Source of the DNA: Blepharisma stoltei
Lineage: Eukaryota > Ciliophora > Heterotrichea > Heterotrichida > Blepharismidae
Direction of reading: 5' to 3'
NCBI GenBank assembly: GCA_914767885.1
Contig: CAJZBQ010000032.1
Coordinates: 744,001 to 808,000, forward strand
DNA length: 64,000 nucleotides
Numbering within the stretch: the stretch's first letter is position 1; every line of letters starts with the position of its first letter. Position numbers and translations under genes: made by a program. Shown piece by piece: positions 10,421-21,179 of this stretch. Under the pieces are notes generated by a model that was not told where the DNA came from, ran no database searches, and saw nothing but the letters and a program-made list of their open reading frames with translations.

Positions 10421-11978
10421 ATGAAACTAATTGGGTTATTAATTATTATTTTACTCCTAACTCACACAGATGGAGCTAAAGCCAAATTCAAAGACATGAA
10501 AATTAGAAAGAATGAATGCTTAAATTATGACGCTTGCAAATTTGACAAAACTGAAAACTGTTTAAATCGCTGTCTCTCTGAAAAATGCTACCTTGAGTTC
10601 TACGGAAATAGCCCTTTAATCCCCCGTGAGCGAAGAAAACTATTGAGAAGCAACCCTCCGTGAGTGAACAAAAATTTGTTTAATATAAATTATTTTTTGA
10701 AAAAAAAGTTTGATATATAAGTGCTAAATATTATAATGAAATCTTCTGCTAACTCTGTTTCAATTTAACAGTTTTTTATTTTAAAACATAAATTAATTGT
10801 TTTCGCTTTCCGATTTTTGAGAATTAGGATTTTTTTTAAATTTGAAAAAAAATTTAGCGAGCCAAATTTTTGGAGGGGCGAAGCTGCTCCCCCATTAAAT
10901 CTGAAGGAAAAATCCTTTTCAAAATTTTAAAGGGGGGATATTTTTTTAAAAAATTTATATTTTAATAAAATAATATAATTGAGCACAATACTTTTATTTT
11001 TATGAAGAAATAATTTTTAAAAAAATTAATCGATTCGGTGTTTAAGCTGTTTAATAATAATAATAATTAAGCGAAATGTGTTTTAAGGTCCCTACTTCCA
11101 TGCGTGGCATTCCTCCGCGCTCCTTAAGGAGCCGTGCCGGCACGAGCGAAAAGGATGGACTTCCATCACTGGTTCTCTGAGCCCAGGCCGAAACCCCTGG
11201 TTTCTCGGTAGTGGGTTGCCCTATTGAGTTGTCAGCCGACTGTCGCCGGGCACTACCATTTCCAACTCAGCCTTCCGCCCCGAATTACGCCAGTCTTTGC
11301 CTCTCGGTTGGCCGGATCGCCCCGTTTAATTTGGGGCCCTTTTAACTGGAGAGACCGCCTCTTGGTCGTCTAATCTGCCTCCCCCTTTTCCAGCTTATCC
11401 GCTTGAGAAAATCCTCAATCGCTTCGCGATTCGGGGCAGACCACAGTAGCAGCTTGAGCAGGTAAGTCGCCCTGCTCCATTTCGGGCACCCACTGGCTTG
11501 GGCGCTGCTGGAAAAAGAAGATGCTCCTAACTGCCCTAGGATCTGGACACGATCAGCGGGTCTGTGTTTGTCCCCGGTCGCCACCAGGGTCCAGATATTG
11601 CTGGGCTAAGTCGCTTCTTCAGAAAACCATGCTCGGATATACACGGGCTACCGTCACTGAGAGGGCGAGTCGGTCGTCATACGCCATTTTATGTATATAT
11701 GTGTTTAAGCTGTTTAAATAGCATTCTACTTGCACTTTTTTCATTAATATATGTCAAAATTAATTTTACAAATATTAGTATAATGCTTAAAGGAGGCTCA
11801 GGCTATATTTTTTCCAATTTAAAGAGGATTTACGTGCCCAAAAAATGAAAATTGCACCTATATTTTGTTGGAGTTAGAAGAAGGCCAAGTTGATCGAGAA
11901 AAATACAGGGTTTTTAATGAGTGCTTAAAAAACGAAGAAAAGGAGCTAAGGAATAGGTGGCGGAACGAAGAATTATAG
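10421..11978 (+). CDS. Small secreted Cys-rich protein, split by a 1.26-kb composite IES
   Basis: The 5' exon encodes a signal peptide (MKLIGLLIIILLLTHTDGAKA) then a Cys-patterned segment (NECLNYDACKF, ENCLNRCLSEKCYLEFYG). The frame runs into a MITE at 10617. The 3' part resumes at 11875, and joining at TA gives YGNSPLEEGQVDREKYRVFN and a UAG stop: 99 codons in all. The pattern CLS..CY..IYG..PLEEGE with later Cys resembles a widespread small eukaryotic secreted or ER family (DUF4787-like by memory; unsure). Its stop lies 8 bp from the stop of the convergent GYF gene. Confidence 0.75.
10617..11874. mobile_element. Composite germline-limited insertion: MITE remnant plus retroposon
   Basis: A 1258-bp TA-bounded insertion. 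Its left about 240 bp are BogoMITE-like (cccccgtgagcgaag, ccctccgtgagtgaac, gatatataagtgc), but the matching fold-back right end is absent. The middle holds a retroposon in reverse orientation (11055-11700). The right end (caatttaaagagga ... ggagTTA) recalls the second MITE family. It reads as layered insertions excised together. Confidence 0.7.
11055..11700 (-). mobile_element. SINE-like retroposon, family A, reverse orientation
   Basis: A 646-bp GC-rich element with a perfect 17-bp target duplication gtgtttaagctgtttaa (11038-11054, 11701-11717). On the minus strand it starts acataaaatggcg and ends in an (ATT)n-like tail. It shares long patches with 45871-46490: TCTCCAGTTAAAAGGGCCC, TTGGAAATGGTAGTGCCCGG and CTACCGAGAAACCAGGGGTT. 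Confidence 0.85.
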
Positions 11979-11986
11979 CTTATTAA

Positions 11987-13603
11987 TTAGCGCTTTCCTC
12001 TAGCCTGCTGTCTTTGAATTTCTGTTAATGGTGCTACATTGTTTGTTGGTTTTGGACCCCACGCTCCTTTTTCAGCCTGCCCTAACCCCAGCATTGATTT
12101 CAAGCTATTTGTGGCTTCTTCATCTTTCCCAGTTTGCTTTGTCTGAGCCTGCTCCCTCATTTTTGCCTGCTGCCTCAAAGTGTAATATAAAAGAGGAGCG
12201 AAGTGTGAAGCATTGCTATGAGCAATCATAAGGTTACTATCAAAATACCCTGCAGAACTCCAATTAAACATCTCAATAGTGCTGAAAGGCCCTTGCACAG
12301 TTTGCCGAGGATCCTTATAATACCAGACTTTTTCATATGCAATTGAATTTGGGATCGGGATGACTCGTTGCTGCTCGTCCACTGTACAGTTTTCATATAT
12401 AATGGCGGCAAACGGGTTTCCTTCTTGCAGCTGCATCTGGACTAATCCTAAAGGGTAACACACTATAGTAATTGGCTGCGCCTTTATCTCAGGCGAGTAG
12501 GGCTTTTCTGGCTCAGGGTCATCCCACTCAGGGATTTCTTCGTCCTCTTCCACAATTTTCTGCTTCTTTTCGAACTCCTCGTCAACCTTACTAAATTCTT
12601 CGTCAATTGAAAGCCCTTGGAATTCTTCAGGCAAGTTCTTGATATTCCCTACAGTAGACAGAGTGATCTGTACAGGCTGTTTTTCAGCTTCTGTCTTTTT
12701 TGCGGTTTCCTCTTCAGCTTGTGCCACAGGACTTGATTGTTTTGCAGTCTCTTCTTCCTTGAGAGGGTTTTCTTCTGTAAACCACTCAGGGACTTGCTCC
12801 TTGAACTCTCGTTTCACAGGAGGAGGCCGGCTATTTATATTGGATCCTAATGGAGTGGAAAAAGCTGCATTTGAAGATAAAAGAGGAGCTAAGCATTCTA
12901 AAGATGCCGTTAATCATTAATTATATTTATAAGTCTACTGTAATGTGTTCTGAAGGAATTTATACCATAACGCTCCTCGGCTTGCTCACGAATCCGCATA
13001 CAACCTTGAACTGTATTACTCATTCAATTAGGTCTGCACTTAGTTCCTGAAGCTAGAATGATTGTGTCGCTATGCCGCGTGTCAAAGAGTTTACTTTCGT
13101 AGAAAATTCAAAAAGTCTTATTTTCTGTAGGCTAATGGTAAAAATGTAAACTCAAAGTCTGGGACAAATGATCAGTATCCCGGAGGATAGGTATCCCGAT
13201 TGGGCAAGAACACCCTCTAGCAGTGTTAAAGAGAACCCTTTCCAACTTCGTGTCCCATTTCCCTTAGATCCCAGGATTGAAGTTAGTAAACCCACTCAAC
13301 CTGCGCCAGTAAAAACCAAGCCGAAACACACACCGACGCCTTTATTCCTCAATGTCCCTGCACCCATTAAGGCCCCCGCTACAGAAATTAATAGCAGGTT
13401 GATTCACCATTTTAATACATGCCTTCTAAAGATATCAAAAGATCAAGACCATCAGCTTGAGGGAATACAGGGCTTTCAGGTGCGTGAAAATAGGAAAAAA
13501 TTGCTTCTCGTGTGTACTTTACAACTGCAGGATTTGTCAATGGTTTTCTCCAGTCTGTTTTGTATTGTGGGGCAGCTTTTCGAGTTTTGCTGGGGTCTGA
13601 CAT
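11987..13603 (-). CDS. GYF-domain protein of GIGYF type, split by a retroposon
   Basis: Exon 1 starts at MSDPSKTRK (13603) and contains YTREAIFSYF, close to the eIF4E-binding YxxxxL-phi motif. A 518-bp insertion at 12906-13423 with 10-bp repeats interrupts it. Collapsing the repeat joins LLISLE to CLAPLLSSNAAF in frame, giving 362 codons. The C-terminal half has a canonical GYF domain: WYYKDPRQTVQGPF, then MFNW and AGYF, which binds proline-rich ligands. GIGYF/4EHP-type proteins repress translation and promote mRNA decay; the role here is inferred from that. Stop is UAA. It diverges from the RING-H2 gene with an 86-bp gap. Confidence 0.85.
12906..13423 (-). mobile_element. SINE-like or retroposed insertion in the GYF gene
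   Basis: A 518-bp GC-richer insertion between ttctaaagat copies (12896-12905, 13424-13433). On the minus strand it begins gtattaaaatggtg, the shared 5' signature. The plus-strand ORF inside it is considered chance. The repeat contains TA, so exact excision is possible. Confidence 0.75.
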
Positions 13604-13689
13604 GTTTAATGATATTAAATTATGTATCACCTTGCAGTTCTATTTTTATCAGAAAGATGTTAAGATTGCAATGCAATTCATAAATAAAA

Positions 13690-14883
13690 ATGAATTTGGC
13701 ACAAAGACTCACTCTTTTTGGGTCCATAGGAAGTGTTTTGGTGTATAATGCCTTACTCCTGTGCTACCTTGTGGCAGCAAAGTTTAAAGAGCCGATTCTC
13801 AAATTCTGTGGACTGGCTTTCTTTTCAATTAGCTGTATGACGAATCCTATCATGCTGGCACTTGCTACGAAGGACGGCTCAACATTCTCGTCTCAAAAGT
13901 ATACTTTAAGACTGCTTATTTTCTTTCCTCTGTCTATTGTCCTTTCGAATACCTTTTTGGCTCTGAACCCAATTATCATGCAGAAACTGATGCTTATCGT
14001 CGGGGTGACTGATTTTAGCAAGGTGGTATACTCTGTTTTTTATCTTTATATATACCATTTATAATTATTTGATAAATTGATTCCATTAGTAAATAGAACA
14101 ATAGTATACTAGCTGAAAATTAAGATAAATGGGGATAGGAAAATTGTGCTCAACTGGAATTCTCGATGTTTTTTGCCAATTCTTTATTGTCGGATCAAAT
14201 CTAGAAAGAGATGGCATTAATGCAGAAGAGCCCCAAATTTATTTATTGGCTCTTTTGATATTATCAATTATTTTGATTTTTTTAAGCCTCTGCTGCTGCA
14301 CTGATGTAGTAACAGCTTATTTGGAGCAGTATCAGCCGTTAAAAAATGTCAGAGAAAAGCTAATTCCAGGTATTAAAAATTATTCTATAGAAATGAAAGA
14401 AGAAATGTGTGCTATCTGCTTACTCCTCCATGTTAAATTGAACTACCATTACCAATTCCCAGAAAACTGTGAATTAGCCCCATCCTTGATTAACGATTTT
14501 CTTATAGGAACAAAAGAAACTCACTCCCCCACCTCAAATATAACTTCCTATTTTTGATAGTAATGAATCTTAGAGATAATACTTTACAACGCAATTTTCT
14601 AGCATATTTGCTTATATATTGCATACTCTATCTTTGTGATCAGCAAGTAAAAATTGTATAGAATTTTAAAATTAACTTATGAAAATTTTATATTTTTCAG
14701 ATATAAACCCTTGATCGAACGATAACGATCTGTATGATAAATTTAGAAGTTTTCTCTGTAGGTCAAAAAATAGGAGCATTAATCGGCTGCCAGCACATTT
14801 TCCACGAATCCTGCTTGAACAAGTGGCTTGGGTACAAAGAAGTCTGTCCAATCTGCAGAAAAGAAACCCCAGCTGGGCTGTAA
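13690..14883 (+). CDS. Multi-pass membrane RING-H2 E3 ubiquitin ligase, split by two IESs
   Basis: Three pieces join across TA-bounded insertions of 109 and 338 bp into 248 codons. The N-terminal two thirds carry about four hydrophobic helices (for example LLALLILSIILIFLSLCC). The C-terminus is a complete RING-H2: CAIC, CQHIFHESC, CPIC with LNKWLGYKEV between. The second insertion falls right after the first CAIC pair, so only the rejoined form has a full zinc site. Probably an ER or endomembrane E3. Start ATG at 13690 follows an A-rich leader; stop is UAA. Confidence 0.87.
14027..14135. other. Short TA-bounded IES (109 bp)
   Basis: Only the TA pair 14027/14136 gives a frame without stops: K-V-V-G-K-L-C-S across the joint. 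Very AT-rich with no repeat ends. Confidence 0.65.
14421..14758. other. TA-bounded IES (338 bp) inside the RING domain
   Basis: Removal joins CAICL to GQKIGALIGCQHIF and completes the RING-H2. The interior is AT-rich and non-repetitive, with no MITE ends. Confidence 0.85.
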
Positions 14884-14932
14884 CTAATGTAAATTAACCC
14901 TTACAAACTAATAATCTGCTAGACTTTCGAAG

Positions 14933-15370
14933 GATAATAATAAAATGGCTCAGTGCGGAATTAGTTCTCTCCGAGAACTATTCCTTCCCTCGCTTTTATT
15001 ATTATGGGGTTCAGTTTTCCACGTGGCCTTTTATCAGCAACACCAATATGGAATACCGCATAGGGTATTTCTTTGGTCCAAGATACTAAGAACACCTGGG
15101 TTTGCTGCTTGGCACACCCGAGGAGGGTGACCCTTAGGCGGAGCACGCGCAGGAGTCGAGTTCGGGCGAGGCAACGCTGCCGGTGCGGGATTTCTGGCCC
15201 AGCTGAGGACGGAACTTTATAGAATGGCTTGGTCGGGCTAACCGGTCCAAGATTGCTTGGTGACGTCACCAGTCGTGAGTTAAAAGGATGGGCTTAAGCA
15301 TGCCTAAATCATCTTGCTGAAGAAATCAAGACACCTTAAATACCTAAGTAACTAAATAAGTAATAAGTAA
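14933..15370 (+). mobile_element. SINE-like retroposon, family C, intergenic
   Basis: A 438-bp element with the 15-bp duplication gctagactttcgaag (14918-14932, 15371-15385). It starts aataaaatggctcagtgcgg, where TGGCTCAGTGCGG resembles a tRNA A box (TRGCNNAGYNGG), and ends in a TAAGTAA-type tail. It shares CACACCCGAGGAGGGTGACC and the next about 30 bases with 52449-52863. Confidence 0.82.
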
Positions 15371-15401
15371 GCTAGACTTTCGAAGAGAAATTAAGTTATT
15401 A

Positions 15402-17137
15402 CTAACCTTCAATAAGCTTCAAGTTTTCATTGTCACCTTCCCAAGCTCTTCTCAGTACATCAATTGCTTCTCCAACTTTAAGTTTCAATCCGTCTGGGTT
15501 AGTCAATAACGATAAAAGTTCTTCATTTTCCATCTCCAAAAGCATACCAGTGATCTTCCCTGCAATCTTTTGGTTCGAATTCTTCAGCACCACAGGGTAT
15601 AATGCTTCTCCTAGCATTCTTTTCTTGAATTCTGGTGGAGCACTTTCATAGGTCTTGATGTCGAAGTTCAATGGGACTGGTGGTGGCTGTGCTACTTGTT
15701 GAGGAGGGAAAGCTGCTTGAGGAGGGTAAACTGGCTGCTGAGGGAATGGTTGTGGAGGGAAGCCTTGGGGTGGGAACGCTGGCTTTCCTCTCCCCATTTG
15801 TTGAGGTCCTGCCCATCCTCTTCCAGGCATAGCTCTTGGCTGCTGTCTTCCTCTGCCTCCCATCATTGGTCCAGGCATCATTCCATAATCAAACATGAAG
15901 CTCTGCATCTTCTTCATCTTAGAGATGTTAATCGCTTTCGCAATTTCTTCCCTTGGCTTCCAAAGATTCACGAACAGCTTTTTCTCTTCTACTGATTTAT
16001 CCCTCATCCCTTGTACAGCCCTTATAGCGCTCTGAGGTTGGGCGAAAAGAATATAGGCGACGCCTTTTACAGTAAATTCTTTGATCATTTCTGAGTTTTG
16101 GTACCTGATGTTTTCAACTTTTGGAATCCTTATAGACTCGATTTCTCCGAATTCTTGGAAGAGTTTTCGCAGTTTTTCTTCGTCAATGTTAAGTGGAAGT
16201 CCTCTTATATAGATATTTCTTCGTTTCCAGTCTTCTTGTTTTTTCGCATTTTCTTGTCTCAGCAAAGCTAAACGCTTTTTCTTGTTCATGTGGACTGCAA
16301 TGTACCAGGTGAAGCCATTGTCTGATTTCCCATTTAAGGCTTGCAAAGCGCTTGCGGCGTTTTCTGGGGTGGCAAAGCAGACGAAGCCGAAGTATCTCTC
16401 AGTGCCGTCTTTGGCTTTGTTGGACAGAATGACGTGTGAAGTGATTTCGCCGAAGGATGAGAAAATGGCGTGGAATCGTTCAGCGGTCATATCAGCGCCA
16501 AAGCCTCTTACGTATAGGTTGTTGTTGGCAGAGATTATTCTGCTGCTGATTGGAATAAACTTGGCTACTTGCAATTCGCTTCCTCTCAGTACTGATCCAT
16601 TTGCATTAGCGATTGCTGCTTGAGCTGCTTCACGCTTATCGAACTGAACGAATCCGTATTTTTTGGAATTTCCGTTTTCGTCGTAGCTGATTTGGTCCAT
16701 TTTATTTAGAAAAATAGAATTATTTATTATTTAAAAAATAATTGTAAAAAAATAGCACCTCAGCTGATCTTAGAAGACAAAATGTTTCCATAACCCTTGA
16801 AGTGACTTTCAAGCTCCTTGTAAGTGACATTTTCGTTGATATTTTTGACAAAAATGTTTGCTTCAGGGTCACGTTCTTTATTAAATTTCATCGCTCTGAT
16901 GACTCTGCCTTTGAAGAGCAGCCCATTCATCTCGTTTCTCGCCCGCTCCACGGAAGCAGCATCAATAAAATTGATAAATGCGACTCCAAGAGACGATTTT
17001 GTGTCAATATGCCTGAGAACTCTAATGTATGCAACTTGGCCATATTGTGAGGCTTGTTGGTAAAGGTCAGATTCAGTGACAGTTTGGTGAAGATCGCTTA
17101 CGACTATTTGTGTTTCACTACTAGGACGTTGCTGCAT
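15402..17137 (-). CDS. PABPC: Cytoplasmic poly(A)-binding protein
   Basis: 552 codons after removing a 77-bp insertion at 16692-16768. Four RRMs are visible, with RNP1 motifs such as KYGFVQF and YFGFVCF and RNP2 motifs such as NIFVKNI and NLYVRGF. A Pro/Gln/Gly-rich linker follows, then a C-terminal MLLE/PABC domain (KITGMLLEMENEELLSLLTN) that binds PAM2 peptides. It binds poly(A) tails and links them to translation initiation. The joint KISYDENGNSKKYGFVQF is exactly the RRM2 consensus. Stop is UAG. Bases 17138-17447 upstream are AT-rich noncoding. Confidence 0.95.
16692..16768. other. 77-bp insertion in PABP bounded by a 7-bp repeat without TA
   Basis: The interrupting DNA lies between AGCTGAT copies (16685-16691 and 16762-16768). 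Only the 77-bp period restores the RRM2 frame. The nearest TA pairs give the wrong frame. The ends do not fit a GT-AG intron. Confidence 0.7.
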
Positions 17138-17447
17138 TTTGTTCTCAGGTATTTATTATGGCCATCAACCATTTACAGCCTCTCCTGCTTGATGCAAATA
17201 TGAAATGATGGATATTAGCTATAATCATTTAAGGGATCATTTGAATGAAAATAATTATTAATAGATTTTTATTTGGCTTGTTTTGGCGATTTTTTATTTT
17301 TTATTTTGTGAAGATTTGATGTGAAATTGTGAAGAGAAATATATTTGAATTCAATTTGTTATATATGGGAATAAAAAATGAAAAAATTTGTATCTTTGAT
17401 GATGATTTCGGAAACAGTTCCATATTAAGTCTGTAAATTAAAAAATA

Positions 17448-17696
17448 ATGGGATCATTTTCAAGTAAATCACAAAAGGGTCAGATAAAATCAAAGAATAA
17501 TCTTAGCAAATACATTGAATTTAAGTCATTGAAGAACAATAAGCTGTATTTTACAAAGAGATCAGATTTAGAATTACTCAAAACAAATGATAGACGAAGA
17601 ATGTCTACTGAAGAAAGTAGCCCTAGACAGAACAAAACGACGATTAAGCAGCTGCATAGTCATCAGAAAGCTGTAAGATGCCAAGTTTTGAATTAA
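17448..17696 (+). CDS. Small basic protein, possibly myristoylated
   Basis: 82-aa ORF from ATG to UAA. It starts MGSFSSKS, a plausible N-myristoylation signal. The rest is Lys/Ser/Asn-rich without a recognisable domain. The coding stretch is less AT-rich than its flanks, supporting a real gene. Function unknown. Confidence 0.5.
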   Translation: MGSFSSKSQKGQIKSKNNLSKYIEFKSLKNNKLYFTKRSDLELLKTNDRRRMSTEESSPRQNKTTIKQLHSHQKAVRCQVLN

Positions 17697-18855
17697 CTTT
17701 ATATTGGCATATAATTAATTAAGCAATTTTGAATGTATTATAATTATAGAATATACAATAAATTATCAAAAAATCGGTATGAGTTTTTAAACAAAAAATT
17801 AGCTTTAACCTTGCTAAGAGCCTCATTTCAAATAGCTTATTCTTCTAAGATTTTTTAAAAAAATTAATTGGTATGCTAAACTTGTTCCTATCAAATTGAA
17901 GATATTTTCATTTGTCTTTATATTTAAAAATTAATATTTAAATCTAAATCTTCGAAATCTAAAATTTTACGTTTTAAAATTTAAATTTTTGTCTGTACAT
18001 TTTAGATTAAAAGGGGAAAAAATGAAAACACAAAATTGACAAATTCAAAATTTATCGCTTTATTTTTTATAATCTTTTATTAGATTATCAAAAGATCATT
18101 AGCTTATTCCTTTATATTGCGATTAGCAAATATTAACTATGATTATAAATTTAGAATTAAACTATTATTATGCATTCTTTATGCTTAAAAATAAAGCTTA
18201 TAATTATCTCTTATTTAGAAGCGATTCTCTTTTATTATAGCTTCACCATAATTTTTTAACCTCATTTCTTCCTTTTTATTAGTGAGAAATTGGATCTTCA
18301 TGCTCCTTAAAGCATTTCTAATCTCGCATTAAGATTTATACCCTTTGATATTAATTTCACTTAAGCTTGCGTTTTGGAAATTTAGCACTTAAAAATTTTG
18401 GTCTACAAAGTATGCAAACCAAGTAATACCTGGCAAATTTTTTAAAATAAGCTGCTTTAAATATTTTATATCAAAAGTTAATCAAACTACTTGTTAAATG
18501 TTAGTTTCTAACTCCTAGTTTTTTAAGAGCCAGCTAAGTGATTAGAATTATCTTTATTTTGAACAATTCACCCATATATAAAAAGTGTAAACAAATTTTT
18601 AATATAAAATATTTTTAATTTAAATTATTTCATAAACATGACTAATTAAGAGCTTAAGCTAATTGTTAAATTCTGCATAGCTTGGATTTTTAAACATAAA
18701 TTTAATAAATTAATTATATTTTTATTTAAAAATTTTAAATAGTCCAAAACATAATTTTTATATTAATTTTAAAATTTTTTTTAAACCAAAAATGCTAACC
18801 AATTCAATAAGCTTGCTCACTCTTAATGGATGGAATAAACATGTTGAATAAATTA
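17697..18855. other. Long AT-rich noncoding stretch
   Basis: About 1.15 kb of very AT-rich DNA. No open frame of note in either strand even with UGA as Trp, and no MITE or retroposon ends seen. Confidence 0.5.
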
Positions 18856-21179
18856 ATGTGGATATTGTTAGTTGTCGCAGGCGTAGCACTAGCTGACCCA
18901 ATACCTCCTCAGTGGCCTAACACTTTTACCCAAGTATTTAACGAAACTTTTGCTACAGGCAGCTATGGAAACCAAACCACAACTGGAACTTTATATTATG
19001 ACTGGACCACCAAAAGCACTCGCATCGACAGAGCTAATGGAAGGTATGATGCATTTTGTGGGCTAAATGGGTTCAAAATCCTTGTTGATGGCCCATGCTC
19101 ACATATTGTCGTCAATGGAAACAGATATCTCTATTATCCTAAAGACCACTATTGTTGCTATTGCTGCAATTCAGCACAAGGATGTGGATCACTAAATCCT
19201 ACTTGGATGGACAATGAAATAATTAAAAATATGGCGTCTCCACCTGGCATGGCCTCTGACCACGCAGCTTCCGAGCGCATATTTTAATTATATCCGGCAA
19301 GGTTTTACCAAGCTGGAAATGGGCAGTTATGCTAGATAAGTAATTCCCGTGTGTGTAGGGAGCCTAGCCCTTGTCCTTTTTCTGGTTTAGGTTTTGCCTC
19401 GAGGACAAAGGAGGCTTGTAGTTGGAAAAGGTGTTGCCCAGCAAATCCTTTGGACCATTCGGGCACTGCACTACCGTGAAACCAGGGGTTACGGCCTGGG
19501 CTACAAGTTAGAACTTTTGCTGAAAGTCGGCCAGAAAATCCATTTTTTCGATTTTCTGTGCAGGCAACCTCGCTGTGCAGCTTGAAGCAAGTTCCCGGGA
19601 ACCCAAAGTCTGCCCACTCAAGACTGGAGCCATCGCGGAATGGCAAGGAGGAGAGACGGAGGAAACCGGTAGGAAGTACGCGTCCCGAGAGCGGATGAAT
19701 CCCCTGGCGGGGGATCCTTGGTAACCGAGCTAACAAAGCGGGCCTCGACTAACCGCCATAATAAGTTAATAAGTTAATAAGTAAGTAAGTAACTAAGTAA
19801 GTAACTCCCCCCCCCTCCGTGAGTGAACAAAACCATTAGAAAAATCGCCATTTTTTTGCCCAAAAACCCACCCTCTGTGAGTGAACAAAAATGCTTTTAA
19901 TAGAAAATTTTTTATATGGAAAAAAATTTTGATATATAAATGATAATTAGTATAATGAAATCTAGAGCTAATTCTATTTAATTTTGAACGAATTGCTTTT
20001 TAAAACATAAATTTTATAAATTAAATTAATATTTGCTTTCCAATTTTTGCGAATTAGGATTTTTTTAAATTTCGAAAAAAAATATTTTTTATAAAATTTA
20101 TATATAAATTTTTTTTTAAAAAAAAAAAATTAACCCCCTCGTGAGTGAACAAAATTTTTTTGTTCACTCACGGAGGGGGGGGGGAGTAAGTAACTAAGTA
20201 AGGATGGACAATGGAACATTTTTAGGGACTGCTCCTCACAACGGAGTGAATGCTTATGGCTGGCTTAGAACTCTTCAACAGGACAGATATTATTATGAAA
20301 CAGCTGCAACTCAGCCAAGCGCAAGAGTCATGCTTACTCCCCCTCCGTGAGTGAACAAAACCATTAGAAAAAAATCGCTATTTTTTGCCCAAAACCCACC
20401 CTCCGTGAGTGAACAAAAATTTTTTAATACAAAAATCACAATATTAAAATGGCAGTAATGAGATAGGTCCTACTGACCTGCTCTGCAGGTGAGGACCTAT
20501 ACTCGAAACTTAGTGAAAGAGGTCAATTCTCCTGAGAGTCTCGAGTGAAGTGGAGAGGTCAGTGCTGAGTCTGGCACTGATCAGAGAAGTCTATGCGGAC
20601 TTGATAACATTAACAGTTCGACGGTAAGGAAGGTCCACCTACCGTTGTTCAGAGCTGTTAATCAAATTGGACCTCAAGCACGGAGACTGGATAGAAAGAG
20701 ATTTCATTTAAAAGTAAACTTAAACTTAAATACAAAAAATTTTTTATAGAAAAAAATTTTGATATATAAGTGATAATTATTATAATGAAATCTAGAGATC
20801 ATTTTGTTTAATTGCTTCTTAAAACATAAATTTTATAAATTAAATAAATATTTGCTTCCCAATTTTTGTAAATTAGGATTTTTTTAAAATTTCGAAAAAA
20901 AAATTTTTTCTATAAAATTTATATCTAAATTTTTTAAAAAAAATTAACCCTCCTTCGTGAGTGAACAAAATTTTTTTTGTTCACTCACGGAGAGGGGGAG
21001 TTAGTATTTACGAAATGGGTGGAGATTTCAAAGATTTCCATGCTATTACTTACAGCGTTCCATCTGGTATTTTTGACCTTCCTAAGGAGTGCAATATTAA
21101 GCTAAAGTGCCCAGAAACTTCGGTTTGTTCACAGCTAGGTGAAACAGAATCTGAAGAAGAAAGACCAGTCTTTTTTTAA
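18856..21179 (+). CDS. Secreted Cys-rich protein, copy 1, split by two composite insertions
   Basis: Signal peptide MWILLVVAGVALADP, then a domain starting PPQWPNTFTQVFNETF with paired Cys (DHYCCYCCNSAQGCG) and a C-terminal half ending in UAA. The start is placed at the ATG at 18856 because the paralogue at 21779 starts at the same point. Collapsing the 12-bp repeat of the first insertion (997 bp) and the TA of the second (667 bp) gives 219 codons, exactly the paralogue's length, with about 65-70% identity by eye. The PPQWP..F...F opening recalls ependymin-like extracellular proteins, but that is a weak match. Probably lumenal or extracellular. Confidence 0.75.
19217..20201 (+). mobile_element. 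SINE-like family A retroposon carrying a nested BogoMITE
   Basis: Insertion between ggatggacaatg copies (19205-19216, 20202-20213). The GC-rich body shares GAAACCAGGGGTTACGGCC and the preceding GTTGGAAAAGGTG patch with 11055 and 45871. Its tail is a run of TAAG/TAAC units, into which the BogoMITE at 19802-20188 has inserted. The target repeat lacks TA. Confidence 0.82.
19802..20188 (+). mobile_element. BogoMITE-like MITE in the retroposon tail
   Basis: Full-length copy: polyC then ctccgtgagtgaacaaaacc, a second direct copy of the motif 60 bp further in, the AT-rich body, and the right fold-back pair ending in polyG-agTA. All terminal motif copies carry T at the variable position. Confidence 0.9.
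20335..21003 (+). mobile_element. BogoMITE-like MITE with a nested retroposon
   Basis: TA-bounded. Its left end (ctccccctccgtgagtgaac) and right fold-back end (gtgagtgaacaaaat / tttgttcactcacgg) are intact. A 293-bp retroposon lies inside. Removing 667 bp restores the host frame at R-V-M-L-S-I-Y-E-M. Confidence 0.9.
20436..20728 (+). mobile_element. SINE-like retroposon, family D, inside a BogoMITE
   Basis: A 293-bp GC-rich insertion between aatacaaaaa copies (20426-20435, 20729-20738). It starts with attaaaatggcag and ends in a (CTTAAA)n-like tail. The body can form strong local hairpins (for example GACCTGCTCTGCAGGTGAGG). No relative is present in the window. Confidence 0.8.

Noticed and set aside
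11342-11848. Several 66-94 aa ORFs
   Set aside because: They lie in or overlap the retroposon at 11055-11700, and their frames are not shared with the related copy at 45871.
13168-13683. 171-aa plus-strand ORF (MISIPEDRYPDW...)
   Set aside because: It spans the retroposon and then the antisense of GYF-gene exon 1; the minus-strand reading restores a known domain protein.
14945-15269. ORFs starting right after the TAAAATGG signature
   Set aside because: The frame is not conserved in the second family C copy at 52449, so the ATG is probably part of a noncoding 5' signal.
16692-16768. A conventional intron in PABP (also considered for 32033-32107)
   Set aside because: Ends are not GT-AG in any register that restores the frame, and the lengths are far from the 15-16 nt intron class.
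19332-19736. 134-aa minus-strand ORF
   Set aside because: It falls within a GC-rich SINE-like element; related copies at 11055 and 45871 do not keep the frame.
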